From contig CM018052.1 of NCBI GenBank assembly GCA_008638375.1, forward strand, positions 15,652,450-15,716,449: a stretch of 64,000 nt of DNA, given 5' to 3'. The translations under genes and the position numbers were made by a program. Positions 24,799-35,122 of this stretch are shown here, one piece after another (positions within the stretch are counted from its first letter, which is position 1; every line of letters begins with the position of its first letter). A model generated the notes under the pieces. It had not been told where the DNA came from. It searched no databases and saw nothing but the letters and a program-made list of their open reading frames with translations. This DNA is from Nyssa sinensis. Lineage: Eukaryota > Streptophyta > Magnoliopsida > Cornales > Nyssaceae.

Positions 24799-27700
24799 TG
24801 TCACGCCCCGAATTCCAGCGAACCCGAGGCGCGAGTAACGAGACAAAAGAAAATAAAAATAATAAAGAAATAAAGACGATTAAGTATGATTACATACATT
24901 CTGTACACTATTCTGATACATACACAAGGTCTGGTCCATTTGTTCACAACATACAAAATAAAATACAATCTCGGGCTTATGCCCTTATACAATATCAAAA
25001 GCGCCCCTTGGGCCTAACATAGTCCCTAATCAGATCATCTCCACGTCTCGTACATCTGGGACATCATCTGAAATGTTTGCCCCACTAAAGGGGTCAGCTC
25101 AACATGCTGGTACAATATAATGCTAATGCAAGAAACAAAACTAAGGTCGTGGCATGTGCAAGTGTACAGTTATTTCTATATGGCATTCGATGTCATGATG
25201 GCAGTATATGAGCAGTATGCGTGACACACCCATGCAACTCTATGCCACCCATGTCTCATGATACGGCCCTTCCCCGCTGGCATGAGTACCGCCGACTATG
25301 TCTCGCTTCACGGTCCGGAATCCGTCAGGCTCGCAAGTACCTAATGGCCGATTTTGGGTTTTTCACCACAGGATCTGCACCCTCATAATGCAAAGCACCA
25401 AGTGCTTAACTCACGCCATGTCCAAGGAATCACACTATGCCAATATGCTCTGATTTCATCATGTCATAATGTAATCTCAATGATGCATCTCATTCATACA
25501 TAAAGCATGCTTTCAAGTACATATTTCATAATGTCAACAGTTCTCAAAGCATATAATTCACACACTACTCTAACACATGCAATATACACATAATCATCAT
25601 CCACATCATCACCCAACTTTAGCAAGATAGCATGAAGCACATAAGCATGTGAACAATCAAGCAAACATGTGAACAATCAAGGCAGCAGAACAAGTATTCC
25701 TAATTTCAATTCTATTTCTTACTTAGCACAATATATCGTACCTGATAATCGACCTCAACCCGGGAAAGTGTACTCGTAGTATGGTAGGATCACTGTGAAA
25801 ATACCGGAGATCAGATCACTTTCTCCTTCCCCTTTCGTGTTCCTATAATCATAACATGTGACTCAGTTCATTTGTTTCCTGAATGATGTTATTCAACAAA
25901 TTTTATGTCTTTATTTCATAAGTTTCTATTTTGCTAAATTAGACTCCACTATTGAGTCTGGGACGTCGAAGAAACTAAGTTTAGGTTTTCGTAGAACTCA
26001 ATTCGGACATTTGGGTTCAAAAGGGCAAAACAGTCATTTTACACTTTTCACGGGTCCTTACATTTCGAGACCTCTTTTCACAAATCGGACTCCACGGTTG
26101 AGTCCGGAATGCTCGAGATAATAAAGTTTCACTATTTGTTTACTAAATTTGGAGTTCGTGTGACTGTGTTTCAATTCAGGGGCATTTTGGTAATTTTAAA
26201 GGTTACTACGGGTCTTTTATTTTTCAGGACCCCGTCTCGTAAAACGGACCTCACCATTGGTCTCAGAATGGTCGAGATAGTCAAAAGACACTAATGACTT
26301 GTCTCATTTGGACTCCGGATTATTTTAGAATATTTAATTAATTAAATTAATTAAATTAAATAATTAAATAATTAATTTAATTAATATTTTATTAATAATT
26401 TAAATCAGGTGGGTCAAAGTGTAATAACCAATAGTTGGGGGGTCAGTTTGTAATTTCTGAAAGTCTTGGGTCAAAGTTTAATTTCTAAAAGGTTCAAGGT
26501 CAAATTTGTAATTAGTCAAATTTACTATTCCCAATTCGGTTACCCAAACAGGGTTTAGTCTAGAACAGGGATAGGATATCCCTGTTCCTCTTTCAATTTA
26601 ATTTTTCAATTTATTACACCCGTAGCCAAACAACCCCTTTCCCCTTTTAATTTAAAACAAGGGAGCGACACGTGGCAGGGGCGGTTCAGCCCCGCCCGAA
26701 CCGGACCCGACCCGGACCCGGACCCGAAACCCGACCCACACAGTGCCTTCTTCCCCGTTTTTTCGGCGAACCTCCGGTAGGGTTCCGGCGCCTTCTCCGG
26801 CGCCGGCGAGGTTTTTCCAGCGACTTTTTAGGGTTTTAAAAATGTAGTTCTCTAGGGTTTTTCGTGTAGATTCCATCCCCACCCTTCATTTTCAATTTGG
26901 ACCAATGGATCATCACGAAATAGGGCTCAAAGGTCCATGGCCGAATCTCCGGCCAACTTTTCTTTTCTGTTTCTACACTTATCCTTTTACTGTTTTTCAT
27001 TCTTTCTTTTTCTATTTTCTTTCTACACCTCTTAGGATTACTTTAGGACCATTTAAACAAGGTTCTATGCATAAAATGTCAATACACCTGGAATTATTCT
27101 TACACCTGCAACTAGGGTTTACTAACTGATTTCTCAACCAATTTTCTTGATTTTTCTTGCATTATTTCCCTTTCAATTTCAGCTACATGATCCTACTATT
27201 AAACTCAACATTTCATGCTTTAAAAATTCTAAAACAGAATGACCCACTTACCTTGAAATTTTTGATTTTCTCTCGGCGAGTTGCTTTCTCCCCCCTTCTG
27301 TTCCTCTTGATCCACTCTCGAGCTTTCTCTCTGTTCTCACAATCCCCTCTCAGCTTTTCCCTTGCCCACAGTTTCTCATTTCTTTCTCTTCTCCCAACCG
27401 AGACCACACATATACACAACACACCCACTCTCACACGTCTCCCCCTGCACAGCCCCTTTCCTTGACTTCTTCCCCCTCTGTTCAGCCACTTTGTTCTTCC
27501 CCAAATGCAGCTTTGCATTAAATGCAAAGCTGCCCCTATGTATATACCTATATATATATATATATATATTCCTCACACACACACTAAATACACACACTCA
27601 GCCGACACCTCACACACACACACACACACACCAGTTCGGTTGCACCCACACACAGTGCACACATGCACTGTTCTAAACATATACATATACACATATACAT

Positions 27701-27857
27701 GCACATATATTACTCTACACATAAACACCTACACACCATACATACATATCATACATATGTAAAAAAAAATAAAAATTTTATAATAATAATTATAATAAAA
27801 ATTAATAACCAAGGAAAATTTTCACACAAAAAAAAAAAAAATTTCTGGGTTATTGCA
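24799..27857 (-). repeat. 5' LTR of the Tekay-like element (3059 bp)
   Basis: Near-identical partner of 16984-20013, with slightly longer microsatellites and a small GGACCCG-type expansion near 26700-26720. It contains CACGTG at 26669-26674 and the 27-bp palindrome at 27507-27533. In minus orientation it would drive the element's transcription; I cannot assign a TATA box with confidence because of the (TA)n tract. Confidence 0.95.
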
Positions 27858-28260
27858 CTTTCCAACAAAGGAAGTGTCTTGACACAAAATATCATCTGCA
27901 AGTAGCCTCAATCACATAACAAACTTTTATTTATTGTCGCTTGAAGGATATGAAGTCGTATTAGGGGGCACAACAATTACAAACATCAGGCCTAATCTTA
28001 TGGAGTTTCTCTAAGCTAAAAATGTAGTTTATCGTGGATGGAAAAACGGTAATTTTAAATGGGTTATTTAATTTTGTTAATAAAATTTTATTTGAGCAGT
28101 CACTTAGAGGGGGTCACCAAAAGGAAGGAAGCCCTCATACTCCAACTTCATACCATGGAAGGACAAATATCTTCACCAAGTCCCACGAATGAACACCTTC
28201 ATTCGCTCCTTGAAAATCTTCAAGATGCATTTGCAAAACCATAAGGGTCGTCGCCTCTAT

Positions 28261-29020
28261 AATGACATATCACATTAACGATGTAATTGGGGATATAATT
28301 TAGAGATCTCTAGTATTTCCTTCAATTTAACATCTCATTTTTTTTTTGTCAGTTTTCATTGTTCCAAATGTACTTGTCATAATATCCCCCACTCTAAAAA
28401 ATAAAATTGTGGCTCTATCCCTGGTTAGAGTTATGTGAGTCTAACAAACTAAGGAAGAGAAGAAATAAAGAACCCTAGTTGAATGCTAATACAAATACAT
28501 GGCCAGTTAAGTACTTAAAATATATCAAGGGTATTTTAATAATTTTAATATCTAATTGGGGGCTTCATTCTAATTTACCTAAAATTACATCTAACCCATT
28601 CATGTTTTATCTTATTCCTTACTCATTTATGTACCTTTCAAACCTTTGATTAAGGTTTGACTCACTCAAAATACCTACCCAACTAACATCTCTGTTATGG
28701 TTGGGCTATACAAAGTGATAGTCCTCCCCTTATCCACAAATACTCAAAAAAAAAAAAAAAAAAAAAAAATTTAGCCGTACAAATATTCGTACGTACACAA
28801 GTTAGTATATGTTATGCAAAATCATTAATTTTATAACTATTTTGTTAATTTATCAATGCAATGTTTTATATTTATATTTATCAATATTTATATTTAATGT
28901 TTTTTCAATTTATAACAGTTTAAAATATTTATATTTATATTTATATTTATATTTATAACAAATAATTCAACCAATAAAATGTGAATTAGTGACCCGATTT
29001 CTGGACGTAGAATGATTCCA
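28261..29020. other. AT-rich spacer with simple repeats
   Basis: No gene seen. An A24-type run lies at 28747-28770, and a TATTTA/TTTATA minisatellite lies around 28866-28962. These are simple-sequence features only. Confidence 0.6.
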
Positions 29021-29620
29021 TATCACAGTGCAACGGGCCAATTGTCCACAACTATTGGCCCAAAAATAAGTGGTCCAAAAAGCTCAAGGTTATTTTCGTC
29101 ACTGCGTAAAAAACAAGGGTATTTTATCCACACAGAAGCTATGTGACAGTGAAGACTCCACGTCAGCATTTTAAGCACCTACTTTATAGGTAACAGGCAT
29201 TCTACCAGACGTGAACAAGGAAAAAGGCACATGATCTTGCTGGCTGGACCAGATACGTATATATTCTAACTCCATTATCTATCAACGAATATGAGCTGTG
29301 TCGACTCCCCACGTGGCAGAAGAGATAAAACGGGCATTTCCAAAGGGACACGTGGCACGACTTCCTGCATTGCCGACAGACTGCCCGTTGAGGGCAAAGA
29401 CCAGAAACGGCTAACCGTGGCGGGCCCGCAGTTTTGGGGGACCACTGTCAGTTGTTTTGTCGTTTTAATGGCTTGATTGGCGCTAATCATAGGGTGGCAC
29501 GTGGTGCCACCAAAGTCCGTAGGGGCCATTACGTACGCCGACATGAGTGAGATAGAATGGCAGTTGGAAAAGGCTATGATATATTAATGGGACCCACGAT
29601 TTCCAAAATTGGGACCTATC
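29021..29620. promoter_or_regulatory. G-box/ABRE-like cluster in a GC-richer island
   Basis: Three CACGTG cores occur in under 200 bp: 29310-29315 (CCCACGTGGCAG), 29349-29354 (GACACGTGGCAC) and 29498-29503 (GGCACGTGGTGCC). The last is embedded in an inverted repeat, GGTGGCAC/GTGCCACC (29493-29511). CACGTGGC is the core of abscisic-acid response elements bound by bZIP factors. The block is GC-richer than its surroundings and lacks transposon signatures, so it may be a displaced promoter; no gene is seen next to it. Confidence 0.4.
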
Positions 29621-29648
29621 ACATCCTTTAATTAGAGCGAATTCCACT

Positions 29649-29690
29649 TGACTTCCCTTTCCCTTTCCCTTTCCCTTTACCCTTCTTTTT
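29649..29690. repeat. TTTCCC hexamer run
   Basis: CCCTTTCCCTTTCCCTTT-type pyrimidine hexamers are repeated about five times on the plus strand. It is an asymmetric polypyrimidine tract with no other annotation. Confidence 0.85.
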
Positions 29691-29819
29691 CTTTTTAAAG
29701 GCTCTTTGGCCAAACAAAGTGAAAATATAGAGGTTTAAGTAATCTAGATCAAGACTAAGCTTTTGCATTTGTTCAACAAACACAATATATGTGTTTCATA
29801 TGATAAGTGATTCTTAACA

Positions 29820-30080
29820 TACCGATAATGGATTTAATATTTTTATAAAAGCAATAATATTTTTTGGGTTATCTCTCCCAAATTTAACGGGTATGTGTGA
29901 GTAAGAGAGTTGACACGTGTCTCTTAAGGGCGTAGCTAAGTAATAATGAGTCTCAAGGTACCGATCATCAATTCAATACTTTACAAAAATAATGATATCT
30001 CTTGGAGTCACTTTTTTAAAATTTAATCGGTGCATGCATGTAGGATTTAAGAGGGTTTATATGTGCTTCTAAATTTATAT
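29820..30080. repeat. Diverged ~138-bp tandem duplication
   Basis: A block starting TACCGAT at 29820 is echoed from 29958 (TACCGATCATC). Both copies continue with AATA(T/C)TTT, AATAAT/AATGAT, TTGG(G/A)(G/T)T and AAATTTAA(C/T)(G/C)GG in the same order. The duplication is old, with identity only moderate. Confidence 0.55.
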
Positions 30081-30410
30081 CCGATCACGTGACTAAAGAT
30101 TATGATTAATGAAAAAGTTCCACTATCATAAAAAAAAATGTTTAAAGATAGTTGAGGAATTGAATTTTTCTTTATCAAACAAAATGTGTGGATGGTTTTA
30201 TGGACGTTAAAGATAATGAAAACTGTAAGTTTTTCTTTTTATTAATTATTTTCTTCCAAACCAGTTTATCAGCTTAGCTACGATTTCAATAAAACATAAG
30301 ACCTCTAACAAGGTTAGAACCTGCAATAAAACATAAACTATATGTATATTTTTAATCCCTTTAATGTGAAAACTTATTTTCTAGATCAAGGTAATTTTGA
30401 ACTTGTTTGA

Positions 30411-30468
30411 CGTGTCTTCGAGACACGCCTTTAAACACAGGCGTGAAAACACATTTGCTTGTGTTTTC
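30411..30468. other. Three consecutive, partly overlapping hairpins
   Basis: CGTGTCT-TCG-AGACACG (30411-30427) is followed by CACGCCT (30424-30430) pairing with AGGCGTG (30439-30445). This in turn abuts GAAAACACA (30445-30453) pairing with TGTGTTTTC (30460-30468). The first two stems share CACG, so they are mutually exclusive folds. No transposon ends or ORF explain the arrangement. Confidence 0.8.
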
Positions 30469-30799
30469 CTCCAACTTAATTTGTCAAATATGTTTAAAAT
30501 TTTATTAATTTAGGAAACAAAGTTTTCCAATCACACAAGTTTGAAGAGAAAAAAAACCTCTGCAATACCCCATAATAATGCATGTTCAATAAGTAAAATA
30601 ACTTGGGTAGAGAAATTAAATATTTAGCTTTTATTTTTTATTGTCTTAATGGTTTCAATTTATTATGCAAAGTCAATTCTTTTTATACGTTACTGGTTTC
30701 AATTAATTATATAAAATCAACCTTTTTTTTAAAACAAAAAACGTTCTTTTCAGGTTTCTTTCTTTCTTTTCTTTTTATATTTTTTTGTTTTACAATTTA

Positions 30800-31340
30800 A
30801 GATAAATTACACTGATCTTCTTTGAGATTTCTGACAATTACATTAACTTCTTCTAAGGTTTTTGAAATTACACCGACCTCAACTTTTTTAACTGATAAAC
30901 TACAAATATTCCCTCCATTCAATTTTTTTCAAAATGACGAAACTGCCATTTCATATTTTTTATTCATTCGTTTTTTTTTTCAATTTTGATTTTTTTTAAT
31001 TTTTAAATAAATATTGATTAAAACCTTAAATTTATTTTTATATAAAATAAAAACAATTTATTTACCTTAAATTTATTTTTATATAAAATAAAAATAAGTT
31101 ATTTAACTTAAATTTATTTTTATATAAAATATAAAAAATTCTTTCAAAAAAGTTAGAAAAAACTTGTCAATTTTAAAAAATCCAATAAAAAATATGAATG
31201 GGACATTTCGTCATTTTAGAGAAAAAAAACTAACTGGAGGGGGATATTTGTAGTTTGTTAGAAAAAATAGGAGATGTCAATGTAATTTTAGGCAAGATCA
31301 GTATAATTGTCAGAAATCTCATTTGAGGTTAATTTACCCT
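30800..31340. mobile_element. MITE with long inverted arms (copy 2)
   Basis: It begins AGATAAATTACACTGATC and ends TTAATTTACCCT. Internal order matches copy 1 (3878-4348), including CAAAATGACGAAACTGCC near the left and CATTTCGTCATTTTAG near the right. The centre is expanded by three units of CTTAAATTTATTTTTATATAAAATA (about 31025-31135). A target duplication is no longer clear. Confidence 0.78.
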
Positions 31341-31549
31341 ATACTTTATATCAAGCATTGTTTGTAATGGCATTGTCTTGTGAAATCAATTGAGGGATAA
31401 TCAATGCAAAATATGGTTGTAGTATAAAAAATTTTGTTTCTTGAAGATAATGTAAATGCAAGCCGACTTTATCATCAATATATATATATATATATAAGCC
31501 AACTTGATCTTTCGATTATTCTTTTTTTTTTTTTTATATATATATATAT
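31341..31549. other. Spacer with (TA)n and poly-T tracts
   Basis: Simple repeats (TA)n occur near 31476-31495 and 31537-31552. No gene is seen. Confidence 0.6.
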
Positions 31550-32270
31550 ATAATGATGGGAGAGAGAAAAATCAAACTCACTCACTCCAACTGCATAGGA
31601 ACTGGGCACTTGCACCACTTAGATAGGATCTCGATCCTATCTTTCAACTATTATGGACTGTTGTTTTAGTATTGGATTGTATAAAAATTTGAGAGACATA
31701 ACATTATTGTCTTTTATTTTCAATATATATTGAAAATACTCTCTCTTGCCTTATTCTCAAAGGGTGGTATTGAGGTGGAAACATGGTTGAGAGTGAGTGC
31801 CTGGGATCATACAAAAAAAATAGGGTCAAGATCATCGGTGAGGCCCTAGTGATAGGCACTCCGATGATAAAATCACTTGGCCACTCTTTTGAGGAATCAA
31901 AATTTCAAGTTAAAACTTCTCCCTTTTGATCAAACCTTAGTTCCTTTTATAAGGGGTCCCTCGTAATCTTGATGAACTCGAATGCTAGATTCCAAAGATT
32001 ATGAATTATCCATGAATAACAACTTCCTACTAATTCTCTAGTGTTAGTGATCACTTTTGAGAGTTTTGATTGACCTAGAGTTCAGGACAGCCAAACCCAT
32101 TAGTCGCGTACTAGTATTATTCTATCCTTTCCAAGCTTCAGCACTTCTTCAAAGCTTCAGTCAAACATGGGTCCAGTTCATTCCCACGCAGTGACTTGTT
32201 TCATTTCCATAGGTCATAATATTTAAGACATATCAACTACTTCTCTCTATTTTTTTTTCCCCGTACTTCA
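31550..32270 (-). mobile_element. 3' LTR and polypurine tract of a minus-strand Tat-like gypsy element
   Basis: Minus-strand sequence at about 32262-32241 is purine-rich (GGGGAAAAAAAAATAGAGAG) and is followed by TGATATG at 32235, an LTR-like start. The segment shares ordered blocks with 44705-45156: GGTCAYC...GAGGCYC...CTCYGATGATAAAAT-like and ATATCAAYTACT. The outer border near 31550 is uncertain. It is placed at the 3' end of the element whose gag lies at 37541-38335. Confidence 0.5.
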
Positions 32271-32699
32271 AGTTCAGAAAAAGAAGGTTAATTCCTAGAT
32301 AAGAGGTGCACGTGCCAAGTTTAATCGCAATTAATTGATTGTACTTAGGGTTTCACAATTTTTGAGGGGTCATGTCTTTTTAACAGCCTTGTCACCATTT
32401 TGCTTTAACCAAGGCATCTATTACTTGCAAATCATTATTTCTGATGACGTCAGGTTGTCATGTGTATTTATGGTAGGCAAAGGTTACTAACCTTTAAAGT
32501 TCTTTGTTCAAAAGCTATAAATTAAGGAGGATTTCCTTTAATAGAGCTTCATTTCGCATGGTTCATATTCTCCACTTATTTAGGCAATTTTTGATGAACC
32601 TTATCAAATCCCCAATCGGTGTTCACTCTTTGTCTTAGGTCATAAGATTTCTTTCTCTATTACTATCTTTTTTCTTATGGCACTTTTATTTATTTTCAT

Positions 32700-34660
32700 T
32701 TCTCAGTCAAAATGGCTGATCTTAAAAGCACTTTTGTTCATAATGACGACCTAATCCAAAAATTCTAACCTTATTGAAACTTCAGAAACTTGATTTGTTG
32801 ATAGGTTTGATGATAATTCAAATGATAAGGCTTTTGAATTGGTTGAGGTCAAGACTGACTCCAAAACCTCTCATGTGACAAAGGTCGATTTGGCCTAATT
32901 TTGGGAGTTATATGATTTCCCCGAGAATGTCTGTTGTTGAGTTCCTAGTCCTTTTGATCACCATTCGACCTCAGGACCTAGGGAAGTTTGTGTATATAGG
33001 GATTGGTTTGAGATGAGGTTTAGATTTCATGTTCACCCCTTTATCCATTAGTTATTTTCTTTCTATAGGATTTACCCCTTTCAACTCAACATTAATGCCT
33101 GGAGGTCTTTAATGGGTTTTATTGTCCTGGCCCATTTAAACCAAGTTAGGCTAGATTTGGACCTTTTTTGAGTTCCAATAGACCTCAAGAAAATTAAGAG
33201 GTTGTATTAGACATCCTTTGACTCTCACGAAAAAATACTTCACAATCTCATATTCCAACAAGACTTGGATGAAATTCTATTTCTTCGTCAAAAGGGGCCG
33301 AGAGCAGTCCCAACATTCAGAGTTCAACTCTGATGTAATCCTCACCAACCCTAGAGCTCTTAGTGAGTTCAGGAATGACATATTGTTGGCATACATTTGT
33401 TTTAATTATTTCTGTTTGGTCACTTGTTCTTGGCCTTAAAGGTAAAGCCGTATCTAGACACCTAAAATTGAGCAAGACTCAGGTCAAAGAACTGAAGATA
33501 CTTCTCGAGCCCAATTAACGTCCTTTAAGAAAGGTCCTCAACCTAGAGTACTTTTTTTTTCCGGTTAGACTTATCAAATCCATCCCAATAGATCGTTATA
33601 AAAGAATCATGACTAAGTACAAGCCCAAAGCAAAGGAACGACACGCATGACCATTTTCAGAAGTTTAGATCTCAAAAAAGGCTTTGACCCTCCTGGACGA
33701 GTCATCTTCTGAATGCTTTGGTAGACTTTGATCTTTCTAATGTTAGGGAGGATGTCGAAATAGCAATTTTTTGAGTCAAGAAAGGGAAACAAACTCAAAA
33801 GACCGTCTTTTGGATTACTTCATCCTCAATTAAGGATTAATTCCTTTACACTTCCACTATAAAAGATGTAATAAAGATGGTCTGAGAGGAGGGAAGTTGA
33901 CTATTTCCTAGCCAAATTGAGTGGATGGACGCTTTCTAAACACTGCATTATGGGTTCATTGCCCAAGTGAAGGTGAATTATTCTTTTTTTCCTTATTAAT
34001 CACTCATTGTGAAGATTCAGTGTTAAAATGTTTCCTTATCTAAACATGTGATGCATATCATGGCCGCCCTGGATGTGTTAAGTGTGAATCTCATGACTCG
34101 AAAGCTCAACTAATGCTCCAGTTTATTGATGTTACTAAGGCTACAACCTTAATATCAAAGTTGTAGGAAGATCCGTATGCTGCTTAAATTAAGATAGCCA
34201 CTACCTAGTCCTTCATGCAAGATGTTCAAAAGGAACTTGACGTAGTAAAAGGACAGGTGACTGTTTGGACTTTAAAGCTCGAGTTCATTAGGGATGAACT
34301 AAAAAGGGTTTAGAAAACTCTACGGTTAAACTTGAGGCAGAATCAAATCGGAAGACTTTGGTCGACCAGGAAAATAGGTGCCAATCTGAATTAAACGCTG
34401 CGAGAAAGGAAACATGCACTGCTCAAGAGGATGTCGTGGTAAATCTAGGCTACAAGTTGATGGACAAAAGTTATAACTTTTGACTTAAGAAACTCGTCAT
34501 AGCCTTTCCAGACCTCAAAACTTTTGCTCTAGATGAAGTTGACATATCTTTGGACGATCTGGAGGACGATGATGCCAAGGTTGTGCCTAATGTCATTGAC
34601 CCATCTAGGGACCTTTCTAAAAACTTGACAGTCCATGAGCCATGAAAAAGTATTATTATT
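32700..34660 (+). pseudogene. Extra ORF of Tat-like element, 'putative gypsy type transposon' domain, antisense to the element
   Basis: Plus-strand translation, with many stops and shifts, gives at about 32985-33180 a VYRDWFEMRFRFHVHPF-like segment followed by YPFQLNINAWRSLMGFIVL. This is the signature of the plant 'putative gypsy type transposon' domain (PF04195 type, as I recall it). A coiled-coil-like acidic C-terminal region follows at 34300-34620 (AESNRKTLVDQENRC... ending FPDLKTFALDEVDIS). The direction is opposite to gag at 37541-38335. Tat-lineage elements are known to carry extra ORFs, some antisense, between pol and the 3' LTR. No function is preserved. Confidence 0.6.
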
Positions 34661-35122
34661 TTTGTAAGATTATACCTTCTTTAATGAGAAGAATTTTATA
34701 AAGAACATTGTCTTCTTTTCCTTTTTTCATTATGGCTTTGTTGTGATGACTGGGCTATGAGAGTGCGTTATCCTTAGGTCACAAGGTCTTAGCTCGGAAA
34801 CGTAGGATCTGTGACATTTGCAAACTCCATGAAATTCACAAGTATTTTAGTTTTATGTTGCTGAACTGTGTTATTTCATGGTCCTGAAGGCATGGAATAT
34901 TTTGTCGGGAATATAGGGTCACGACCTATTACACTTTTAAATCTGTAATAAAATTCATAAGATTTTTAGGTCTAACTTTACTAAGCTGTGACATCTCATG
35001 GCCTTAGGGTTATGGAATATTTTTAGCATGGAAACTTAGAATCACGACCCGCAACACTTGTAAAATCTAATTCACAAGATTTCCAGGTCTAATTTTATTG
35101 AGCTGTGACATCTCATGGCCCT

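Larger units (their letters stand above)
16984..27857 (-). mobile_element. Ty3/gypsy chromovirus (Tekay-like), internally deleted, with both LTRs
   Basis: The element is on the minus strand. Its 5' LTR is 24799-27857 and its 3' LTR is 16984-20013, with TG...CA ends (TGYAATAACCC ... CGGGGCGTGACA). The flanking sequences CTTTA (16979-16983) and CTTTC (27858-27862) are a 5-bp target duplication with one mismatch. A PBS matching initiator-tRNA-Met follows the 5' LTR, and a PPT precedes the 3' LTR. Coding remnants on the minus strand are gag (23532 to about 22690) and integrase plus chromodomain-like tail (about 20990 to 20078); protease, RT and RNase H are missing. The LTRs are visibly near-identical with scattered substitutions and small indels, so the insertion is comparatively young. 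It cannot move on its own. Confidence 0.93.
16560..28260 (+). pseudogene. Broken Ty3/gypsy protease-RT fragment split by a 10.9-kb element
   Basis: Two plus-strand pieces flank the Tekay-like insertion. The left piece (about 16560-16983) has a short CHAIS-like start followed by LKVKGTLGHYNVIVLL, the expected layout of a gypsy aspartic protease; the catalytic D-S/T-G is not preserved, and KLDVRVA follows. The right piece (27858-28260) continues with FYLLSLEGYEVVLGG and, in another frame, ILWSFSKLKM, then LLENLQDAFAKP, the classic linker just before gypsy RT. The break falls exactly at the 5-bp target duplication of the inserted element. Stops and frameshifts are numerous, and there is no RT core after 28260. 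Confidence 0.72.

Noticed and set aside
29275..29713. ORFs on both strands in the G-box island
   Set aside because: Short, mutually overlapping, and partly built from the CCCTTT hexamer repeat; no homology recognised.
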